DNA of 64,000 nt, taken from NCBI GenBank assembly GCA_018650795.1, contig JABIFG010000241.1, forward strand, positions 1-64,000, given 5' to 3'. The stretch's first letter is position 1, and each line of letters begins with the position of its first letter. The notes under the pieces are model-generated. The model saw only the letters and a list, made by a program, of their open reading frames with translations. It made no database searches and was not told where the DNA came from. The DNA comes from Fidelibacterota bacterium (lineage in GTDB: Bacteria; Fidelibacterota; UBA8477; JABMPR01). The translations under genes were made by a program, and so were the position numbers. Below are positions 18,255 to 26,796 of this stretch, piece after piece.

Positions 18255-20132
18255 ATGTCGCGATTTTACGTTACAACCCCTATTTATTATGTAAACGATG
18301 AGCCGCATATCGGCCATGCGTATACAACGATTCTGGCAGATGTGGTGGCTCGTTTTCATCGAGCCCTCGGGGACGAAACGTATTTCCTGACAGGTACAGA
18401 TGAACATGGTCAAAAAGTACAGCAAGCCGCCGAAAAAAGGGGTGTAAGCCCTCAACAACATGTCGATGAGTATGTCGTTCGGTTTCAGGAGAGATGGGAC
18501 GCCCTGAACATTCAGTATGATCAGTTTATTCGTACCACACAGGACAATCATAAGTCTGTAGTCAGCTTTTTACTTCAGAAGTTGTGGGACAAAGGCTTGA
18601 TCTACAAAGATACCTACGAGGGTTGGTACTCCGTCGCTGAGGAACGTTTTCTTACTGACAAGGAATACGAGGAAGGTGAGTGGCGAGATGTAAAACGACT
18701 CTCTGAATCCAATTATTGGTTCAAAATGTCTGCTTACCAGGAAGACTTGATCAATTATATCCATGATAATCCTGATTTCATTCAACCTGCCTTCCGCAAA
18801 AACGAAGTTCTGGGTTTTCTGCGACAAGAATTGGGAGATTTATGTATCTCCCGTCCAAAAGCAAGACTCAACTGGGGCATTGAACTTCCCTTTGATGATG
18901 AGTACGTCACCTACGTCTGGTTTGATGCTCTAACCAACTATATTTCAGCTATAGGGTATCCCAATCAGGAAGAAACTTTTAAGCAATGGTGGCCCGTTGA
19001 TTACCATCTCATTGGTAAAGATATTCTGACCACCCATGCCGTATACTGGCCAACCATGCTCATGGCTGCAGACCTACCCCTTCCCAAGACCATCTTTGCT
19101 CATGGTTGGTGGCTCATGGGCGATGCCAAAATGTCCAAATCTTTGGGCAATGTTGTCCGCCCGCTTGATCTGGCTAACGAGTATGGTGTGGATGCCTTGA
19201 GGTATTTCCTCATGCGGGAGATGACACCTGGACAGGATGCCAGTTTCACCATGGATAATTTTATCAGCCGCTACAATTCTGATTTGGCCAATGATTTGGG
19301 CAACATGGTAAATCGTATCACCAAACTGTTAGGGCGTAATTTTGACTACGTGCTGCCAGACCCTGGTGAAACCATGCCCGTGGATTCAGATCTGGTTCAA
19401 CATGTATCTGCTTTACCTGAAAAGGTCAGCTCAGAGCTGGATCAAATGAGGGTGAATTATGCCATCACTCACGTCTTCGATGTACTACGTGAAATTAATC
19501 GCTATCTGGAAGAGACCGCCCCCTGGAAATTATTGAAAACCGATAAGGAGCGAGCTGGAGCAGTACTCTATAATGCAGCTGAAGCCCTGCGTCTCAGCGC
19601 CGTTCACCTATATCCAGTCATGCCCGCTAAAATATCACAGCTGCTAGAAGTCATGGGTACCTCAGCTAAGTCACGTTTCAGTGAAGCGGGTTGGTTTAAG
19701 TGGGGACACAATAAGCCTGGCACTAAACTGGGTAAAACTGACGGTCTATTCCCTCGCATTGAAGTGCCGGAAGTACTTGAAGAAGAAGTCGAAAAACTCG
19801 ACATCAAAGACGAGATCAGTTTTGATGACTTTATGAAAATGGATATCCGGGTTGCGAAAATTATTAAAGCCGAGAAGCACCCCAATGCTGATAAACTTTT
19901 GAAGTTACAAGTTGATCTGGGTACTGAGCAACGTCAGGTCATTGCGGGAATTGCTGAGCATTATGCCCCCGATGATCTTGTCGGGAAATCTGTCTCCATT
20001 ATTGCCAATCTGAAGCCAGCCAAAATTCGTGGTGAACTTTCTCAAGGTATGATTCTAGCTGCAGATGATGGAAGGGTAGTTTCTCCATTAATTCCCTTGA
20101 AGGATGTTGATCCGGGCTCAAAGGTCCGATAG
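18255..20132 (+). CDS. metG: Methionyl-tRNA synthetase with C-terminal tRNA-binding domain
   Basis: Class I synthetase motifs are intact: PHIGHAYT (HIGH) and AKMSKSLGN (KMSKS). The connective peptide segment reads GWYSVAEERFLTDKE and lacks zinc-binding Cys pairs, like the zinc-less MetRS type. Residues about 520-625 are a Trbp111/EMAP-like module (MDIRVAKIIKAEKHPNADKL). It charges tRNA-Met. The length of 625 suits this architecture. The 3' side carries a heptameric repeat array. Confidence 0.97.
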   Translation: MSRFYVTTPIYYVNDEPHIGHAYTTILADVVARFHRALGDETYFLTGTDEHGQKVQQAAEKRGVSPQQHVDEYVVRFQERWDALNIQYDQFIRTTQDNHKSVVSFLLQKLWDKGLIYKDTYEGWYSVAEERFLTDKEYEEGEWRDVKRLSESNYWFKMSAYQEDLINYIHDNPDFIQPAFRKNEVLGFLRQELGDLCISRPKARLNWGIELPFDDEYVTYVWFDALTNYISAIGYPNQEETFKQWWPVDYHLIGKDILTTHAVYWPTMLMAADLPLPKTIFAHGWWLMGDAKMSKSLGNVVRPLDLANEYGVDALRYFLMREMTPGQDASFTMDNFISRYNSDLANDLGNMVNRITKLLGRNFDYVLPDPGETMPVDSDLVQHVSALPEKVSSELDQMRVNYAITHVFDVLREINRYLEETAPWKLLKTDKERAGAVLYNAAEALRLSAVHLYPVMPAKISQLLEVMGTSAKSRFSEAGWFKWGHNKPGTKLGKTDGLFPRIEVPEVLEEEVEKLDIKDEISFDDFMKMDIRVAKIIKAEKHPNADKLLKLQVDLGTEQRQVIAGIAEHYAPDDLVGKSVSIIANLKPAKIRGELSQGMILAADDGRVVSPLIPLKDVDPGSKVR

Positions 20133-20133
20133 A

Positions 20134-20250
20134 GGTTAGATGTTAGGAGTTAGGTGTTAGGTGTTACTTAATCCTCTTTTCTGCCCTGTACATAAACTTG
20201 TTTTGGACACAATCTGAGTGTCAACGACTCCTAACACCTAACACCTAACA
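20134..20250. repeat. Inverted TTAGGTG heptamer arrays around a 60-base spacer
   Basis: A left array (20134-20166) of about four heptamers of TTAGGTG type is mirrored by an inverted right array (20227-20250). The arms can pair over about 24 bases with a 60-base loop. The right arm ends exactly at the tatD ATG, so it occupies the ribosome-binding-site position. This fills the whole metG-tatD gap. Confidence 0.8.
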
Positions 20251-21026
20251 TGAAATTTATAGATACCCATTGTCACCTGAACATAGAGCCTCTGTTAGAA
20301 AGAACGAATGAGGTTCTGGACGCTGCAGCTGAACGGGGCATCCACAAAATGGTTGTGGTAGGGATTGACATCCCCACATCAGAAATTGCCATCCGTCTTG
20401 CCGAAGATCATCCACAGATTTTTGCTGCCGCCGGGATCCACCCCAACGATTGTTCAAAAGCCCCTGAAAACTGGGAAAAAGAGATTGTGGATATGCTCTC
20501 CCATCCCAAGGTCGTGGCTGTAGGTGAAACGGGTCTTGACTACTACTGGGACGACTCCCCTGCCGAATTACAAAAAGTATTCTTTCGAGATCATCTTGAT
20601 CTGGCTCTGGCAACAGGTAAGCCGGCTATTATCCACAACCGAGAGGCGGATCAGGATATCGTTCAGCAAATCCTGGAACATGGCAACAATCGCGGTGTTT
20701 TTCATTGCTGGCCATCCCCCTGGGAGATTGCCAGGCCACTGCTGGACAAGGGCTATCACATCTCTTTTACTGGCACAGTAACTTTTAATAAAAATGAATC
20801 CGTTCAGGACGTAGCCGCACGCATGCCTGTTGATCGTCTTATGCTGGAAACTGACAGCCCTTATCTGACTCCTGTTCCCCATCGTGGCAAGCGTCCCAAC
20901 GAACCAAAATATATCCCACACATTGCTGAAGAAATTGCAGGATTGCGTGGAATCAGTGTTGCGGATCTGGCGCAAATCACCACGAACAATGCAGACTTGT
21001 TCTTTGGGTTTAATGCTCTCAGCTAA
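20250..21026 (+). CDS. tatD: TatD-family metal-dependent deoxyribonuclease
   Basis: The TIM-barrel metal site is complete: DTHCHL at the N-terminus, GETGLDYYW, the His in IIHNREA, a His in FHCW and the Asp in LETDSPYLTP. The 258-residue length is normal. TatD enzymes are 3'-5' exonucleases/DNases in DNA repair or quality control. There is no Shine-Dalgarno sequence before the ATG, because the heptamer repeat runs into the start codon. The gene sits between metG and ksgA, a widespread order. Confidence 0.95.
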   Translation: MKFIDTHCHLNIEPLLERTNEVLDAAAERGIHKMVVVGIDIPTSEIAIRLAEDHPQIFAAAGIHPNDCSKAPENWEKEIVDMLSHPKVVAVGETGLDYYWDDSPAELQKVFFRDHLDLALATGKPAIIHNREADQDIVQQILEHGNNRGVFHCWPSPWEIARPLLDKGYHISFTGTVTFNKNESVQDVAARMPVDRLMLETDSPYLTPVPHRGKRPNEPKYIPHIAEEIAGLRGISVADLAQITTNNADLFFGFNALS

Positions 21027-21050
21027 TCGATTTTTCGGGGTCATTCAAGT

Positions 21051-21074
21051 AAGGGCGTATTGCAATACGCCCTT
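21051..21074. repeat. Perfect palindrome around GGGCGTATTGCAATACGCCC
   Basis: The 24-base perfect palindrome (AAGGGCGTATTG followed by its inverse) lies in the short tatD-ksgA gap. Without a loop it can form only a cruciform or intermolecular duplex. I recall this core from intergenic regions of several unrelated bacterial phyla, as a probably mobile element of unknown function. Confidence 0.75.
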
Positions 21075-21107
21075 TGCAATCCCTTCCAAAATAAAACAGT
21101 GCTCCGC

Positions 21108-21893
21108 ATGGGTTTAAGACCTGATCTACGAGCGCTGAAAAAATGGGGTCAAAACTTCATTACTGATCCTGCCATGTTGGAAAAACTGGTGCGGACTGTC
21201 AATCCCCAGCCTCAAGATGTTATGGTTGAGATCGGTCCTGGATCAGGCGCTCTCACCCGTCTTTTTGCACCCCGTGTTAAACAACTCCATGCCATAGATA
21301 TTGATCCTCGTATGGGTGAATATCTTGAGCCCATTCAAAAGGAAGTGCCTTCCTTTTCATTTGAGTATAAAGATTTTCTTAAATGGTCGCCACCGTCAGA
21401 ATTGGGCGATTTTCGACTCATGGGAAATATACCATACTACATCACCTCCCAGTTAATTCTCCAGGCTTTTGAGCACCATGAGCGCATTGGGGATGTCCAC
21501 TTTCTCATGCAAAAAGAAGTGGGTAAGCGACTGGTAGCACCCCATGGTTCCAAGCAATATGGAATCCTCTCTGTTTATGCCGCTCTATTTGCCAAGACAG
21601 AATATTTGTTTGATATCAGTCGTAATGTGTTTTACCCCAGACCTGATGTAGATTCATGTTTTGTACGCTTTTCATTTGACGAGGAAAATCCAGTTTCAGC
21701 AGAGCTTGAGCCGCACCTTAGACAGGTAGTTAGAACATCATTCAATCAACGCCGAAAGACCCTGCGCAACAGCCTGAAGTCGGTTTTAAAAGACAGAACC
21801 AGCATTGAAGATAAATTTGATTTAAATTTGCGACCGGAGCAGCTCAGCCCGCTGGAATTTCTGGGTCTAACAGAAATAATATTTAAAAGCTAA
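21108..21893 (+). CDS. ksgA: 16S rRNA dimethyladenosine transferase
   Basis: SAM motif I is VEIGPGSGALT. The N6-adenine catalytic block is NIPYYIT (NLPY-type), and the C-terminal helical domain has FNQRRKTLRNSL. KsgA dimethylates the two adjacent adenines in helix 45 of 16S rRNA during 30S assembly. I start at the ATG at 21108 (MGLRPDLRALKKWGQNF). The frame runs back to a TTG at 21060, but that start lies inside the 24-base palindrome and adds no conserved residues. Confidence 0.95.
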   Translation: MGLRPDLRALKKWGQNFITDPAMLEKLVRTVNPQPQDVMVEIGPGSGALTRLFAPRVKQLHAIDIDPRMGEYLEPIQKEVPSFSFEYKDFLKWSPPSELGDFRLMGNIPYYITSQLILQAFEHHERIGDVHFLMQKEVGKRLVAPHGSKQYGILSVYAALFAKTEYLFDISRNVFYPRPDVDSCFVRFSFDEENPVSAELEPHLRQVVRTSFNQRRKTLRNSLKSVLKDRTSIEDKFDLNLRPEQLSPLEFLGLTEIIFKS

Positions 21894-21974
21894 TGGTTAT
21901 GCTTCATTTGCCCAATCTCCATATGAGCATTCGGAGTAAGTACGAAGGTAAATCGCTCAGCCAAAGAGAATTCA

Positions 21975-22058
21975 TTAGAGCCTGGTAATACCAACAACCA
22001 ACACCAGTACGGCAATGAGAATAAACAACTGCAAACCGTACTGTTTGTTATCATCCAT
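21975..22058 (-). CDS. 27-residue single-pass membrane peptide
   Basis: This tiny gene has a strong Shine-Dalgarno (CTGGAGGATTGTGAA before the ATG). The product has a short polar N-terminus (MDDNKQYG), one hydrophobic segment of about 15 residues (FILIAVLVLVVGI) and an Arg-Leu end. That is the classic layout of small inner-membrane modulators. It lies downstream of ksgA on the opposite strand and about 100 bases after the TIP30-like gene. No homologue comes to mind. Confidence 0.6.
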   Translation of the reverse strand: MDDNKQYGLQLFILIAVLVLVVGITRL

Positions 22059-22160
22059 TTCACAATCCTCCAGTTTTCGCCCCGTCGGAGGTAAATATGG
22101 GTGGATATCAATCATCTTGTTGTGCTGGCGCTCACAGATGAGAATCTTGTGTGTTCTGGA

Positions 22161-22811
22161 TCAATTTTTACTAAACAAATCTTTGCCTGACCATGTCCAG
22201 GTACCCGCTTCCTCATTGGCTATGAGCTCGTGAATTTTTGCCGCTAGAGTTCGGGCCTGAATAGGTTTGTATTTCCAGGGGATGAGGAATGAGAGGGGTT
22301 GCATGATGAGTTTCCCGACAAATTCACCAGGGCGGTTTTCCTGCCTATCTCCCAGTAACATACTGGGTCTCAGGATATGCAGTCGCGGAAAGCCCACCCC
22401 CTTAATAGCCTCCTCTAGCTGACCTTTGACCCGACTGTAAAAGATTTTAGACTGGGCATTAGCCCCCATAGACGAAACGAGGATAAATGTGTGGCACCCT
22501 TCTTCCCTGGCAATTTCAGCCAGCGCCAGCGGGATATCATGATCTATTTCAAAAAAACGCTTCTGTGATCCTGCTGTTTTAATTGTTGTACCCAATGTAC
22601 AAACTAAAACATCAGTTTTTAATTGAGAGCGCATACTTTCAAGATCAGTAAAGTCGTTGATGGATTGGTGAATATATGACTTATCCGAAAGATCCGGAAT
22701 CACACGTCGGGAAATTGCTGTGATGCTGCGGTAACCCCCATCTCGAATAGCTCGAAGAAATTCTAATCCAATAAGTCCTGTTGATCCTATTATTGTAATG
22801 GTTGGAGACAT
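22161..22811 (-). CDS. NAD(P)-binding epimerase-like protein (TIP30/HTATIP2-like)
   Basis: The Rossmann start IIGSTGLIG (GxTGxxG) is present, then LGTT, the SSMGA serine block and FYSRVKGQLE carrying the YxxxK equivalent. LHILRPSMLLGDR follows, typical of atypical SDRs such as TIP30/YbjT-like proteins. The 216 residues form a single domain. It may be an NADPH-dependent oxidoreductase or an NADPH-sensing protein; the substrate is unknown. It is transcribed leftward and stands alone, with the 27-aa peptide gene downstream. Confidence 0.85.
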   Translation of the reverse strand: MSPTITIIGSTGLIGLEFLRAIRDGGYRSITAISRRVIPDLSDKSYIHQSINDFTDLESMRSQLKTDVLVCTLGTTIKTAGSQKRFFEIDHDIPLALAEIAREEGCHTFILVSSMGANAQSKIFYSRVKGQLEEAIKGVGFPRLHILRPSMLLGDRQENRPGEFVGKLIMQPLSFLIPWKYKPIQARTLAAKIHELIANEEAGTWTWSGKDLFSKN

Positions 22812-22843
22812 GGGCTTTTCCTAAGGTTTCCTTACATATTAAA

Positions 22844-22957
22844 CTAATATTCCACCGTCCAGTTTACACCTGCATCAGAACTTAGCCTGAAATACTGCCT
22901 CACACTGTCTGGAAACCAATTTGGCTCACGCTGTTCGCTAAAAATTGGTTTGGAGAG
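22844..22957 (-). pseudogene. In-frame coding-like tail after the peptidase-MA-like stop
   Basis: Directly after the TAA of the gene at 22958, the same frame stays open for 37 more codons. It reads like protein, including an Asp-box-like SSDAGVNWT (SxDxGxxW), and ends at a second stop. It has no start codon of its own. It could be the remnant of a BNR/Asp-box protein C-terminus or a chance open frame. Evidence is thin. Confidence 0.25.
22913..22951 (-). terminator. Hairpin downstream of the peptidase-MA-like gene
   Basis: A ten-base perfect stem, AAACCAATTT with AAATTGGTTT, and a 19-base loop lie just past the stop at 22958. There is no long T run, so it may be a weak terminator or an mRNA-stabilising hairpin. 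Confidence 0.4.
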
Positions 22958-23809
22958 TTATGCAAAATATTTGGGTTCGTCTTGAAGGGACTCTTCCTGT
23001 TCCCACTCTTCCAGCTTCCTTTTGCCCCTCCTGCGTTTGAGGTACCAGGCTAAAACCACAATCAGGGGAGAAACCGCCCAGAGTACACCTGGAATGCGGG
23101 AAATTTTAAAGAACCAGAAACGCTCCTCCAGTTCCTTACGCCAGGCAATTTCAAAGTTGATTATATCTTCGCCTGTTTCAGCCTTAAATCGCTTTCTGAA
23201 GCCAAGCTCATCCACTCGAAGCAAATAAGGGAGAATCGATTCACCCTGGCGATTTATGAGAAAGCGGGTGGCATCTAAGGCCTGGGCATAAGCCAGGCTC
23301 GCCCGTTTGTGATTGAAACTCAAGATCACATCAAGATCAACGAGGGGGATAAGGTTGCCCCTGGCTGTAGCCGTTCCCAATTCCATGAATCCACCCCAGT
23401 CCATCTGGCCGGCATGCCACTGGGCCAAACCTTCATTCAACCAGACCGGAATACTTACCTCATTTTGACCAAGCAGGGCGTGGAAGAGCTCGTGTTTCAG
23501 AGTAGCGAGCCACTGATTTCGATTCCTTCCGTAAATCAAAATTTCTGAACCTGCTCTGGCAATTCCTGCGCTCCAATAGGGAACCGCATGCGTTCGCGAA
23601 CCCATCTTATCGGGATTGTAATAAAACCGAACTTCCAGTTCTTTGTCGAGCCTCAAACCGAACAAAGCCTCATAGAATTGTTGTTCATCGCGAATTATTT
23701 CAAGAGCAGCCCGTAAAAGGGTTGAGTCACCCTTGTCGCTCACCAGGGAAATATCGCCTGATTTGAGCATCAGTGCTTCACCAGATAGGGGTGCAACTGA
23801 GAAAATCAC
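22958..23809 (-). CDS. Membrane-anchored peptidase-MA-like gluzincin
   Basis: The 283-residue product has an N-terminal hydrophobic signal-like segment and a zinc-protease core, KHELFHALLG (HExxH). About 20 residues later comes WLNEGLAQW, the glutamate third ligand of gluzincins. Around residues 235-255 lies a membrane helix (ISRIPGVLWAVSPLIVVLAWYL), then a highly charged cytoplasmic tail. This matches the peptidase MA-like family of membrane metallopeptidases. The active site probably faces the periplasm. Its start lies 34 bases downstream of the priA stop, suggesting one transcript. Confidence 0.82.
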   Translation of the reverse strand: MIFSVAPLSGEALMLKSGDISLVSDKGDSTLLRAALEIIRDEQQFYEALFGLRLDKELEVRFYYNPDKMGSRTHAVPYWSAGIARAGSEILIYGRNRNQWLATLKHELFHALLGQNEVSIPVWLNEGLAQWHAGQMDWGGFMELGTATARGNLIPLVDLDVILSFNHKRASLAYAQALDATRFLINRQGESILPYLLRVDELGFRKRFKAETGEDIINFEIAWRKELEERFWFFKISRIPGVLWAVSPLIVVLAWYLKRRRGKRKLEEWEQEESLQDEPKYFA

Positions 23810-23843
23810 AACCAGAATATAGAGCAGAAAAAAATAAATTTTG

Positions 23844-26258
23844 CTAGAGGATTTGATAGGGGTCTACATCCACGGTTACCCTGACATATTTGTCCTGGGT
23901 GCTTTGTAATACATGTCCAGCAGCCTGGCGGAGAACGCCACCGCTGGGATCCTCAGCTTTGGAGGTTTTTAGAACCAACTTCCAGTGGAAACCCATGTGA
24001 CTTTTTTCAATCATGGCTGGGGCAGGTCCTAATAATTGAACTACCTTTTGCTTTTTAAATGCTTCTGATGCGCGTTCTGCCAGACGAATCACTGCATCAC
24101 GCGAACGCCCTTGAAATCCAAATGAAATCATTCTGGAAAAGGGTGGATACTGTAGTTGGTCGCGATCGTTTAGCTCCCCATTATAGAAGAGTTTGACATC
24201 ACTTTTTGTAGCACATTGGATGGAAATATCTTCTGGCATCCAGCTCTGTACAACAACCCGACCGGGAAACTCACCACGACCAGATCGACCGGATACCTGA
24301 TATACCAGTTGGAAAGTTTTTTCCCTGGATCTAAAGTCTGGAAAGTGTAATCCTGAGTCAGCATTAATGACCCCTACCAAAGTGACATTTTCAAAATCCA
24401 GTCCTTTGGCAATCATCTGGGTACCCAGTAAAATTTTGTAATCCCCGCGAGCGAAATCTCCCAATAGTTTCGTGTGGGCACCCTTACCGCGGGTAGTATC
24501 CATATCCATTCGACAAACCGGTACATCGGGAAACTGAGCTTCCAGGGCCTCTTCTACCATCTGGGTCCCCATGCCGCCAAACTTCAGGTATAGCGACCGA
24601 CATTCAGGACAGCTTGCTGGAGTAGGAGCTTCAAAATCGCAAAAATGACAACGCATCTTGTTGCCTATCTTATGATAGGTCAATGAAATATCATCATGAG
24701 GGCAGGTCATCGTCCAATTGCAATCCTTACAGGTGATTACTGGTGCATAACCACGACGATTCTGAAATAAAATAACCTGCTTGTCGTTGTCCAGAGTCTC
24801 CCTGATTGCTGAAGTCAGCTTTCTCGAGAAGGGGCTGGCATAGTCCCGAGTCTCTTCTCGCTCAACACCCATATCAACCAGGTCCACAAGAGGTGGTTTA
24901 GCCTTCTCCCAACGTTTAGTGAGATGGAGTCCCTTATAGCGAGACGTGGTCAGATTGTAATAGGTTTCCAGTGAGGGTGTAGCTGATCCAAGCAAGACGA
25001 CTGCCTTTTCCTCTTTTCCGCGCATCAGGGCAACATCGCGGGCATGATAACGTGGTTCGTTGTCCTGCTGTTTGTAACTGTTCTCCTGTTCCTCGTCCAC
25101 AATGATGAGACCCAGGTCTTTAAGGGGTGTTAAGACTGCCGAACGAGCACCCACCACAATAGTAAAGTTGTTTTTCTGGATTTGTTGCCAGGTCCATAGT
25201 CTTTCAGCGCCCTTCAGGCCAGAATGCCAGAGTGCCACGACGTTACCAAAGCGTGATTGAAAACGATAAGCTATTTGAGGTGCCAGAGCAATTTCAGGGA
25301 CGAGGACAATGACGGAACGACCCTGTGCCAGAGTATGAGCTGCAGCATTTAAGTAGACTTCTGTTTTCCCACTTCCAGCCACACCAAAAAGTAGATAGGG
25401 AGTGAAGGTATGGGCATCAAGAGAACGAGTTACTTCATTGAGGGCAATGCTCTGTTCGTGATTCAGTTCGACCGTTTTAGGCGGTGGTCGGTGGTAGTCT
25501 TTTAGTGGATCAATGTCAGGTTCAATTTCCTGCAAAGTGACCAGACCACGATCGGCCAGTTTGTGAATAATCGGGCGGTAAACTTCATAGTCATCGCGAA
25601 GTTTGTCCATCTGGATTCCATCGGGAAAATCGTTAAGAATATCAAAAGCTTTTTGCTGAGCGCGGGCGTTGGTAGGGATTTCTGAATCCCGCCCCAGATC
25701 AGGAATTACCAGATAACTGGAAGCTCTTTTCCCCTTGAATCCAAATTCATTTTCCAGCTCGAGAAGACCCTGCCTCTGTAGTCTGGCGATCAGGTTAACG
25801 GCAGTGTCAGCACCGAATTTTCGTTTCAACATTGAAAGGCGCACCAGACCCTTTGTTTTCAGAAAGCGGGTGAATTCGTCTGTGCCATGCAATAGAGCTG
25901 TTGGTTGGATAATGACTTCTTTTTTCATGCGGGCATCGGAGGGAATGGCAGACTGAATCACTTTTCCCAGGGGTGTGAAATAATAGCGACTCATCCATTT
26001 CAGAAGGTTGATGAGGTGGAGGTCAAAAACCGGAACAGGATCAACAATATTTTCAAAACTTTTTAATTTACCCGTAAAATCTGCAGGCGGGTCTTGTTTG
26101 ACGCCAATGATCATGCCCTGTTGTTTTCGTCGACCCAACGATGCAATCACCCGTTGCCCAATTTGAACGACATCGTTTAGTTCTTCAGGAACAGAATAGG
26201 TAAAGGCCTGATCCAGGCTCAGGGGAAAGACAATTTCAACATACACAGATTTTTCCAT
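23844..26258 (-). CDS. priA: Primosomal replication-restart helicase PriA
   Basis: The 804 residues carry an N-terminal DNA-binding 3'BD (QAFTYSVPEE), Walker A GVAGSGKTEVYL and the helicase II box DEEQ, where DEEH is more usual. The zinc-binding region between the two helicase lobes starts at CKDCNWTMTCPHD. One expected Cys there is Asp (CPHD in place of CPxC). GTQMIAKGLDFENVTLVGV and QVSGRSGR (motif VI) follow. PriA reloads the replisome at stalled forks. The Cys change may alter metal binding; otherwise the protein looks complete. Confidence 0.95.
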   Translation of the reverse strand: MEKSVYVEIVFPLSLDQAFTYSVPEELNDVVQIGQRVIASLGRRKQQGMIIGVKQDPPADFTGKLKSFENIVDPVPVFDLHLINLLKWMSRYYFTPLGKVIQSAIPSDARMKKEVIIQPTALLHGTDEFTRFLKTKGLVRLSMLKRKFGADTAVNLIARLQRQGLLELENEFGFKGKRASSYLVIPDLGRDSEIPTNARAQQKAFDILNDFPDGIQMDKLRDDYEVYRPIIHKLADRGLVTLQEIEPDIDPLKDYHRPPPKTVELNHEQSIALNEVTRSLDAHTFTPYLLFGVAGSGKTEVYLNAAAHTLAQGRSVIVLVPEIALAPQIAYRFQSRFGNVVALWHSGLKGAERLWTWQQIQKNNFTIVVGARSAVLTPLKDLGLIIVDEEQENSYKQQDNEPRYHARDVALMRGKEEKAVVLLGSATPSLETYYNLTTSRYKGLHLTKRWEKAKPPLVDLVDMGVEREETRDYASPFSRKLTSAIRETLDNDKQVILFQNRRGYAPVITCKDCNWTMTCPHDDISLTYHKIGNKMRCHFCDFEAPTPASCPECRSLYLKFGGMGTQMVEEALEAQFPDVPVCRMDMDTTRGKGAHTKLLGDFARGDYKILLGTQMIAKGLDFENVTLVGVINADSGLHFPDFRSREKTFQLVYQVSGRSGRGEFPGRVVVQSWMPEDISIQCATKSDVKLFYNGELNDRDQLQYPPFSRMISFGFQGRSRDAVIRLAERASEAFKKQKVVQLLGPAPAMIEKSHMGFHWKLVLKTSKAEDPSGGVLRQAAGHVLQSTQDKYVRVTVDVDPYQIL

Positions 26259-26452
26259 CTTATAAAATGACGCCTCCTTGGATTAAAAGAAATGGTTATT
26301 CAGGAATTGTGGATAGCTCACAGAAAATAATATCTGATCGACAAATAGAAAGAGCTGTTGTTTCGTTGGTCTTAATTCTTTGTAACTCCCCTGGCATAAT
26401 ATCGTCCAACATTTCGAAACTATTGACAATCAGCAATAAATGGAGAGAAAAT

Positions 26453-26794
26453 ATGTTAAACACAAACCTAAAGCACATCACATCAGAAGCGGATTTTAAA
26501 CAGGTTATTGAAAGCAATGAAAAGGTCATGGTCTGTTGTGGTCGAATGGGTCCAATGTGTCTGCCCGTATACGATATAATGGAAGACCTGGAAGAAAAAT
26601 ATGAAAGTGTCGTCTTCTACGACATGGCCTTTGACAGCCCTGATGCCCATGTCATTCGTAACCACCCTAAATCTGCTGGATTTATGGGGCTACCTTTTAC
26701 TTACTATTTTAAAAATGGGGAAGCTGTGGAAGCCACATCTTCGATCCAATCTAAAAAACAGGTTAAAGAATTACTGGATAAACATTTCGCCTAA
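26453..26794 (+). CDS. Atypical thioredoxin lacking the CxxC first cysteine
   Basis: This is a 113-residue thioredoxin fold: a FKQVIE...VMV strand, the active-site region, and the cis-Pro loop GLPFTYYFKNGE. By hand alignment the usual WCGPC becomes MGPMC, so only the second cysteine (Cys36) remains at the canonical place, while Cys28 and Cys29 lie just before it. I start at the ATG at 26453, which has GGAGAG upstream. The frame is open 62 codons further up, but that stretch is not protein-like. It is followed by trxB after 2 bases, so it is that reductase's likely partner. Confidence 0.8.
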   Translation: MLNTNLKHITSEADFKQVIESNEKVMVCCGRMGPMCLPVYDIMEDLEEKYESVVFYDMAFDSPDAHVIRNHPKSAGFMGLPFTYYFKNGEAVEATSSIQSKKQVKELLDKHFA

Positions 26795-26796
26795 AT

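Noticed and set aside
20134-20250. CRISPR-like array
   Set aside because: Repeat units are seven bases without unique spacers, arranged as inverted arrays; no cas gene nearby.
26267-26452. 62-codon N-terminal extension of the thioredoxin-like gene
   Set aside because: The sequence is not protein-like and the ATG at 26453 has GGAGAG and begins the fold.
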